Positions 34,306 through 38,653 of a DNA stretch of 38,653 bases are shown piece after piece. Position 1 is the stretch's first letter. Every line of letters begins with the position of its first letter. The stretch is from Chloroflexota bacterium (GTDB taxonomy: Bacteria; Chloroflexota; Anaerolineae; UBA4142): assembly GCA_023489485.1 (NCBI GenBank), contig JAMDCU010000076.1:1-38653 (forward strand), read 5' to 3'. Under the pieces are notes generated by a model. That model had not been told where the DNA came from. It did not search any database and worked only from the letters and a program-made list of their open reading frames with translations. A program made the translations under genes and the position numbers.

Positions 34306-35483
34306 AGAGGCCTGTCCGGAAGCACATCGATCCAACAGGAGCGAAACCCATCCGGTGAACTTTCCGGTTTGAGCAACGACTGGATGATCTTCTCAATAGT
34401 CCTAGGGCTGATATCACGTCCTCCCAAGCCGGCCACAAAGCCACGGACTCCAGGCGGGCTGTCAAGGTTGTAAAGGGCTGCCCTCACCTCACTCGTCAGA
34501 GGACCTACATATCCCAATGCAGGGCTTCGCTCGATGACTCCCACCACCCGCGCGCCCCGACACACTGCCCGCACTTGCTTGGCCGGGAAGGGACGGAACG
34601 CGGTGAGCTTGACCAACTTGGCACGTTCGAGTGCATACTTCTGGAGCACATGATGAATCGTTCCACACACCGAACCCATGCCGATTAGAACGACTTTGGA
34701 GTCTGGCGGACCAAAGCATTCGACCGGGGCATAATGCCGACCGAAATGAGATTCGAACTCGGCCATGACCTCAGGAATGACTTCGCACGTCGCGTCGATC
34801 GCTTGGCTGTGCCGGTATCTGACTTCCGTGTATTCATCCGGAGGCGTCAGGGTGTTGACCACCATCGGTTCATCGACGTCCAGACGAACGGGAGATAGAG
34901 CTCGCGGTGGTAAGAATGCGTCTACTTGCGATTGATCTGGCAGGGATAGCACTTCGCTGACATGCGAAAGGAAGAAACCGTCCAAGTTCACCATCACGGG
35001 CAGCAAGACCCTTCGATCCTCGGCAATTCGGTAGGCTATAATCACAAAATCCAGCGCTTCTTGGACCGTCGCGGCGCAGAGCGAAAGCCATCCCTGGTCT
35101 CGCGTTCCCATCATATCGGATTGATCGCCCCAAATATTCCACGGTCCCAAGATGGCGCGGTTGACGACGGCCATGACGATGGGTTGACGGCACCCGGCGG
35201 CGAGACCCAGGACTTCGTGCATCAACTCCAACCCGACTGACGAGGTAGCTGTAAACGCCCGCGCACCGACGAGGGAGGCACCAATGGCACCCGCGAGCGC
35301 CGAGTGCTCCGACTCCACACGCAGATAGCGCCCATTCAGCTCGCCTGCACTAATGGCCTTCGCCAGGCCCTCGGGAATCGCGCTCTGGGGCGTAATCGGG
35401 TACGCTGAGACGACTTGGATCCGAGATAGACGGGCCCCATAGGCAACCGCCCCGTTTCCGCTCAGGACAACCCTAGTCGCCAC
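34302..35483 (-). CDS. porA: 2-oxoacid:ferredoxin oxidoreductase alpha subunit (complex 2)
   Basis: The 393 residues contain VVSAYPITPQSAIPEGLA, ESEHSALAGAIGASLVG, TATSSVGLELMHEVLG, LIGMGSVCGTIHHVL and GFVAGLGGRDI, as expected for a PorA. GTG 35483 is the start, because GAGGAG lies 5 bases upstream and an extension to 35564 would overlap PorG and read as a basic tail. It begins 8 bases after PorG2. The substrate is not evident; pyruvate and 2-oxoisovalerate-type acids are both possible. Confidence 0.92.
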   Translation of the reverse strand: MATRVVLSGNGAVAYGARLSRIQVVSAYPITPQSAIPEGLAKAISAGELNGRYLRVESEHSALAGAIGASLVGARAFTATSSVGLELMHEVLGLAAGCRQPIVMAVVNRAILGPWNIWGDQSDMMGTRDQGWLSLCAATVQEALDFVIIAYRIAEDRRVLLPVMVNLDGFFLSHVSEVLSLPDQSQVDAFLPPRALSPVRLDVDEPMVVNTLTPPDEYTEVRYRHSQAIDATCEVIPEVMAEFESHFGRHYAPVECFGPPDSKVVLIGMGSVCGTIHHVLQKYALERAKLVKLTAFRPFPAKQVRAVCRGARVVGVIERSPALGYVGPLTSEVRAALYNLDSPPGVRGFVAGLGGRDISPRTIEKIIQSLLKPESSPDGFRSCWIDVLPDRPL

Positions 35484-35491
35484 GAAACTCC

Positions 35492-36040
35492 TCAGAACTT
35501 GGTGATGTTCTTGAAGGCTCTTCTTGCTACGAGCGCGTTTCTTTCCCCTCGTTCGCCTGGCCAAAACGCCAAAATGGCTTGAACCAGAGCGCCTATACCG
35601 ATCCAGCCGGTTGTGGCCGCAAAGGCCCCGAGCATGGCGGCATTGGGAGGGGTAGCTGTGCCAAAGGTCTCTTGCGTTATTGCATTGGCATCAAGAAAGC
35701 CGCCGCAAAGACCTAACTTGAATAATTCGGGAGATTGAGAATGAGGGAGATTGGCTACGCAAAACACTGGACGTTGACCCTTATGGATCAATTGAGCCCA
35801 GGGGGTAGCATTCCAGAGGAACGAGACAATACAGTCGGGCTTGTATATATACGAGTGAGGAAGAATGGGCTCGTCAGAGAGGCGAACATGCGCATAGACG
35901 GGAGCGCCGCGTTGCTCCGGGGTGAACGCAGGGATGCTTTGCGCGTACCGGCCTTCGTACACGCCCGCTGCACTGGTCAAAAGATGAGCCGCGACAACGA
36001 CTCCTTGCCCGCCGAGACCGTACAGAGATATCTCTTGCAC
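35492..36040 (-). CDS. porG: 2-oxoacid:ferredoxin oxidoreductase gamma subunit (complex 2)
   Basis: The 182 residues show LYGLGGQGVVVAAHLLTSA at the start, RYAQSIPAFTPEQRGAPVYAHV and PPNAAMLGAFAATTGW, all typical of the gamma domain. It ends without a ferredoxin domain, unlike the fusion in complex 1. GTG 36040 follows GAGGAG by about 10 bases, a rather long spacing; in-frame codons further upstream give no family-like residues. It is the first metabolic gene after the regulator and probably the head of the long operon. Confidence 0.87.
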   Translation of the reverse strand: MQEISLYGLGGQGVVVAAHLLTSAAGVYEGRYAQSIPAFTPEQRGAPVYAHVRLSDEPILPHSYIYKPDCIVSFLWNATPWAQLIHKGQRPVFCVANLPHSQSPELFKLGLCGGFLDANAITQETFGTATPPNAAMLGAFAATTGWIGIGALVQAILAFWPGERGERNALVARRAFKNITKF

Positions 36041-36257
36041 CAGAGAGCATCTCCTCGCCTGAACAAGACGGCACGTCACTCAATCAGCGGAGATCTGTCG
36101 CCTGCTGTCATTACACGACTTACCAACTCGCTCAACCAGTCACGATCAACTGGAGCCCGGATTCTCGTCTAATATACGATCCCAGTTAAATCGAGGGAAA
36201 TAGTAAGCGGATTAGTTCGCAAGTCAGCTCATTTTGCTTATGTGTGTTCCTCTCCCA

Positions 36258-36286
36258 TTTATGCCAGGTCATTCGTGCTTGCTCAA
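36258..36286 (-). promoter_or_regulatory. Possible sigma70-type promoter before the porG-led operon
   Basis: On the minus strand TTGAGC (36281-36286) and CATAAA (36258-36263) are separated by 17 bases, just past the stop of the regulator gene and about 220 bases before the porG start. The -10 match is only moderate. A second candidate (TATATT near 36170) cannot be excluded. The position between regulator and operon suits a controlled promoter. Confidence 0.4.
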
Positions 36287-36298
36287 ACCGAGAGGACG

Positions 36299-36862
36299 TT
36301 AGAAAGAGGGCGGAGTAATCGCCCAGATGGCGATAGTTTTTTCTGATCCCGGATTGTGATACCAATGAGGCAGAATACTTCGAAAATAGATGCTATCTCC
36401 AGCCTCGAGTACGAATTTCTCACCGCCGATGTGGATTTCAAGAGTTCCCTTGAGGAGTACGGCACATTCCTCGCCGTGGTGACTGTGCGGATGATCTTTG
36501 GTAATGACACCGGGAGCATGCTCTATCCAGAGCAATTCGATCGCACGATTCAAGTCAGGACTCAGGAGTTCGTACGTGACATTCATATCAGGGAAGCTGA
36601 GGCGCTTTCTCTCCGATCGTTTGACCACGACTTGATTGGACGAACCTGTTCCGTCAAAAAAAGATGCAATCGGAACGCCCAGACCCGTCGCGAGCTTATG
36701 GATCGTGTCGTAGGAGGGGTTCCCCAAACCTCTCTCGAGTTGGCTCAAGAGACCCATGCTGACACAGGCTCTCTGAGAGAGCTGCTCCAGGGTCAACCCC
36801 CGCTTTTCGCGGAGCTTTTGCAGAGTGATACCTAATTCTTGGAGAGAATTTGTGTCAGGCAT
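36299..36862 (-). CDS. XRE-family transcriptional regulator with C-terminal cupin sensor
   Basis: Residues 8-64 form a helix-turn-helix of the Cro/cI type (LGITLQKLREKRGLTLEQLS, then SMGLLSQLERGLGNPSYDTI). Residues 110-187 form a cupin barrel (HSHHGEECAVLLKGTLEIHI, FVLEAGDSIYFRSILPHWYHN), which in this family binds a small effector. It is the only regulator in the window and stands directly upstream of the por/hydro-lyase array on the same strand, so it probably controls it in response to a pathway compound. A near-consensus promoter and an overlapping palindrome lie before it, which suggests autoregulation. Confidence 0.9.
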   Translation of the reverse strand: MPDTNSLQELGITLQKLREKRGLTLEQLSQRACVSMGLLSQLERGLGNPSYDTIHKLATGLGVPIASFFDGTGSSNQVVVKRSERKRLSFPDMNVTYELLSPDLNRAIELLWIEHAPGVITKDHPHSHHGEECAVLLKGTLEIHIGGEKFVLEAGDSIYFRSILPHWYHNPGSEKTIAIWAITPPSF

Positions 36863-36917
36863 GCTGGTAAACCTCTCTCCCGTCCCCCCTTGTGACCGCT
36901 TTCACATATTGAAGAAA

Positions 36918-36933
36918 TTTCACTCTAATGAAA
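36918..36933. promoter_or_regulatory. Palindromic candidate operator over the regulator transcription start
   Basis: TTTCACTCTAATGAAA has 5-base inverted arms (TTTCA/TGAAA) around a 6-base centre. It lies directly downstream of the -10 box of the regulator promoter, over the expected +1. This is where an XRE dimer would repress its own gene. The assignment is by position and symmetry only. Confidence 0.45.
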
Positions 36934-36936
36934 CCT

Positions 36937-36965
36937 ATTATACGAGTTCAGGGTCGGATTGCCAA
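36937..36965 (-). promoter_or_regulatory. Sigma70-type promoter of the XRE-cupin gene
   Basis: On the minus strand TTGGCA (36960-36965) and a perfect TATAAT (36937-36942) are spaced by 17 bases. Transcription would start near 36930, about 70 bases before the regulator ATG at 36862. It is the best promoter match I found in the window. Confidence 0.8.
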
Positions 36966-37019
36966 CACCCGAATGGGTAGTTTGTGTGATGCGAATGGAT
37001 CTAGTGCCATTCAAACGAT

Positions 37020-37290
37020 CTAACGCATAAATCGAGCGATGTAGCATTTGGCACTTGCGTGCTCCTTGTTACGCCAATGCAAGTAACGATAGATCCGACG
37101 CCGCCGCAGCAGATGGGACGAATCATCCGAGTTCTTGAGCGTGGCCGCATGGAGGGCCGTAAATTCGGATTCAATTGCATTCAGCCACGAGGCATCGGTG
37201 GGCAGATAGACCGCTTCCATATTGTGACCGGGAAAGAACTCATTAGCCGCACAAACATTCGCCGAGAGATTGTCCAGGTTGTGTGCCTCT
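37020..37290 (-). pseudogene. IS630-family transposase, C-terminal remnant
   Basis: The minus strand reads NLSANVCAANEFFPGHNMEA and then VYLPTDASWLNAIESEFTAL, RRRRIYRYLHWRN, the last part of an IS630/Tc1-type DDE domain, where SWLNxIE carries the final catalytic Glu. It stops at 37020. The N-terminal three quarters are missing. The remnant borders the promoter region of the regulator, so an IS insertion marks the edge of the metabolic array. Confidence 0.75.
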
Positions 37291-37451
37291 CCTGATTATG
37301 TGGCCGCTGCACGATCTTTGACTTGAACCACCGAGCCGGGGGTTGCAAACCGGCCACGTAATACTTCCCGTGGGTTTCTCTTTTTCCAATTGCCTTTCCT
37401 CGGTTCCAGCCGGATAATCTCATCACATCTTGCAAGGAGGAGGTTATCCCG

Positions 37452-37526
37452 ATGCTGGAACGCTACTACGTCCTGTGGTGGCTGAAAACCCCGTCCGTGC
37501 GGAATTTGACTCCAACGGGACGGTAG
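37452..37526 (+). pseudogene. Possible start of a mobile-element recombinase, cut short
   Basis: AAGGAGGAGG precedes an ATG at 37452 whose product begins MLERYYV, like some transposon-borne tyrosine recombinases, but diverges at once and stops after 24 residues. The good ribosome site suggests a real former gene start. The family assignment is weak. Confidence 0.25.
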
Positions 37527-37536
37527 ATACACTTTC

Positions 37537-38117
37537 TTGAAGTTTTTGACAGCTTCCCGGGAGTCGATCCGCGTGCTCATTCTCTTCCATTGGCTGACCC
37601 CACTTGTCGTTCGTCTCGTCACCTTCCTTGAACATACTCTCCTGCATATCACTCAACCTTCCCGCCATTCAATTGTGTTCAGTACTGCCACCGACGTGAC
37701 ACGCAGTAAAGCTGACCTGGTCGCTGAAAACGCTCTGCTTCGCCAACAACTGATTATCCTTCACCGCCAAGTCAAAAAGCCTACCGTTTCGCAAGCTGAT
37801 CGTCTCTGGCTCGTCCTGCTCGCCAGTCGCGTCAAAAACTGTAAAGAAGCACTCCTCATCTTCAAACCCGACACGCTCCTCCGCTGGCATCGCCACGGGT
37901 TTCATCTCTTCTGGAAATTCAAATCACGCCAGCGCGGCGGTCGTCCCAAACTATCCACGGAAACCGTCGCGCTGATTCGGCGGCTGGTCCAGGAGAATTG
38001 ATGGTGAGAGGCCGAACGCATTCGCGGGGAATTACTCAAGCTGGGTTTGACGGTCGCCAAGCACACCCTTCAGAGATACATCGCGTGCGTGCGCCCGGCC
38101 AAGCACGCTTCGCAAAC
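37537..38117 (+). pseudogene. rve-type integrase/transposase, N-terminal part with two stops
   Basis: The plus strand carries ENALLRQQLIILHRQVKKPT, ADRLWLVLLASRV, KPDTLLRWHRHGFHLFWKFK and GGRPKLSTETVALIRRLVQEN, the N-terminal domain of a widespread integrase-core transposase family. At 37999-38007 two TGA codons replace the expected Pro-Leu-Trp-Gly, and the same frame then continues AERIRGELLKLGLTVAKHTL and RPAKHASQTW until another element interrupts at about 38118. The DDE catalytic domain is absent. Confidence 0.75.
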
Positions 38118-38345
38118 TTGGGCTATATTCTTGAAGAAAACGGAAAGCCGATCCAGCGTCTCGCGTCCATAAGCGATGGAAAAGGCAGTCGGGTCCGAGC
38201 GATGCTCCCCGACCAGTGCAAAGAAACGCGTCTTGCCCGCCCCCAGCAATGCTTGAGCGTCGGCACGGGAGAGCGTGCCCTGGCAGTAACCGTGCACCAA
38301 GACCTTGACTGTTCGACCGTGAAGCGCCGGCGCAACTGATCCATC
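38118..38345 (-). pseudogene. Fragment of another transposase, frameshifted
   Basis: On the minus strand LRRRFTVEQ and then, in another frame, KVLVHGYCQGTLSRADAQAL, LLGAGKTRFFALVGEHRSDP and TAFSIAYGRETLDR look like the N-terminal helix-turn-helix of a transposase. One base is lost near 38310. The fragment interrupts the integrase remnant on the plus strand. The family is uncertain. Confidence 0.5.
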
Positions 38346-38402
38346 GTTTCCCCTTTTTCGGCTACACCCTAGTACGACAACGTGACTTCACACTCAAGAT
38401 GG

Positions 38403-38408
38403 TATAAT
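38403..38408 (+). promoter_or_regulatory. TATAAT -10 box ahead of the right-edge transposase
   Basis: A perfect TATAAT lies 38 bases before the GTG start at 38447. No good -35 box stands 16-18 bases upstream, so it may be weak or only half of a promoter, as is common near IS ends. Confidence 0.4.
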
Positions 38409-38446
38409 GTTCTTTCCGAGTCATCGGACTGGAAAGAGCGTAGGAC

Positions 38447-38653
38447 GTGATCGTACGGGTTTCGAAAGCGACGCCGCCTCCCTCCGGCCGCAAACCAGGA
38501 CTGAATCTCGCTCCCCGGCAAGTGAGCGGGCTGAAGCAAAAGCTGGTGGCGTACCATCGCCAATATGCGAGTGCGTTTCAGCGTAAGGAACAGCGCTTCT
38601 GGGCGCTGAAGTATATGGAAGGCCAGATGCTCGAGATCGAACGCAAATCGATT
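38447..38653 (+). CDS. IS701-like DDE transposase, N-terminus, cut by the window edge
   Basis: The 69 codons from GTG 38447 to the edge read VIVRVSKATPPPSGRKPGLN and later LVAYHRQYASAFQRKEQRFW, ALKYMEGQMLEIERKSI. The pattern of an RxExR stretch followed by YxxGxxxxxERKS matches the start of IS701-type transposases. A TAG two codons upstream fixes the start region. Whether the element is intact cannot be seen. Confidence 0.65.
   Translation, partial: MIVRVSKATPPPSGRKPGLNLAPRQVSGLKQKLVAYHRQYASAFQRKEQRFWALKYMEGQMLEIERKSI

Noticed and set aside
1-38653. CRISPR arrays, tRNA or rRNA genes
   Set aside because: I looked for spaced direct repeats and tRNA-like cloverleaf ends and saw none; this was by eye, so a tRNA search program would be more reliable.

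Overview
The window is bacterial DNA of moderately high GC, about 38.7 kb. From roughly 2.3 kb to 36.9 kb every convincing gene lies on the minus strand. The content is catabolic and oxygen-sensitive: two 2-oxoacid:ferredoxin oxidoreductases, three aconitase/LeuC-type Fe-S hydro-lyases and several ferredoxin domains. The Tat-type lipoprotein signal with an Ala/Pro/Thr-rich linker, the frequent GTG and TTG starts and the GGAGG ribosome sites would suit Chloroflexota, Rokubacteria/NC10 or Desulfobacterota. I cannot assign a phylum from the sequence alone.

Layout, left to right. Positions 1-2,150 are mobile-element debris: a frameshifted tyrosine recombinase, a transporter/recombinase chimera, a broken IS3-type transposase and an 18-bp-arm inverted repeat. 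Positions 2.3-5.1 kb hold module 1, a LeuC-like large subunit, a LeuD-like small subunit and a PEP-mutase/isocitrate-lyase family lyase. Positions 5.3-10.0 kb are a decay zone with a copied 3' end of the lyase gene, a small membrane protein, a truncated flavoprotein and two frameshifted MFS exporters. Positions 10.1-36.9 kb form a long, tightly packed minus-strand array. In transcription order it reads: XRE-cupin regulator; PorG, PorA, PorB and a GltD-like flavoprotein-ferredoxin; an orphan LeuD, a lyase, LeuC and LeuD; a family 5 solute-binding protein and DppD; a lyase and a decayed LeuA-like gene; DppF; a methyltransferase; a lyase, LeuC, LeuD, LeuA-like synthase and PrpD-like protein; DppB, DppC and a terminator; a MOSC protein; PorGD, PorA and PorB. 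Positions 37.0-38.65 kb are nested insertion-sequence fragments.

How the genes may work together (inference). A dipeptide-type ABC importer, whose genes are scattered among the enzyme genes, would bring in a substrate. LeuCD-type hydro-lyases would hydrate or isomerise an alkyl-malate or alkyl-maleate type acid. The lyases would split its C-C bond to a 2-oxoacid plus a short acid, as in the known DmdAB-Dml (2,3-dimethylmaleate hydratase and dimethylmalate lyase) steps of nicotinate fermentation or the methylcitrate cycle. The Por complexes would oxidise the 2-oxoacid to acyl-CoA and reduced ferredoxin, and the GltD-like flavoprotein could pass electrons to NAD(P).

Two features stand out. First, the solute-binding protein appears circularly permuted: its canonical C-terminal lobe comes before its canonical N-terminal part. 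Second, two of the three LeuC/LeuD pairs have lost matching active-site residues in both subunits (the GSSR loop becomes GHDH, and the Arg of NRNF becomes Thr or Cys), which suggests a hydro-lyase subfamily with altered chemistry or substrate.
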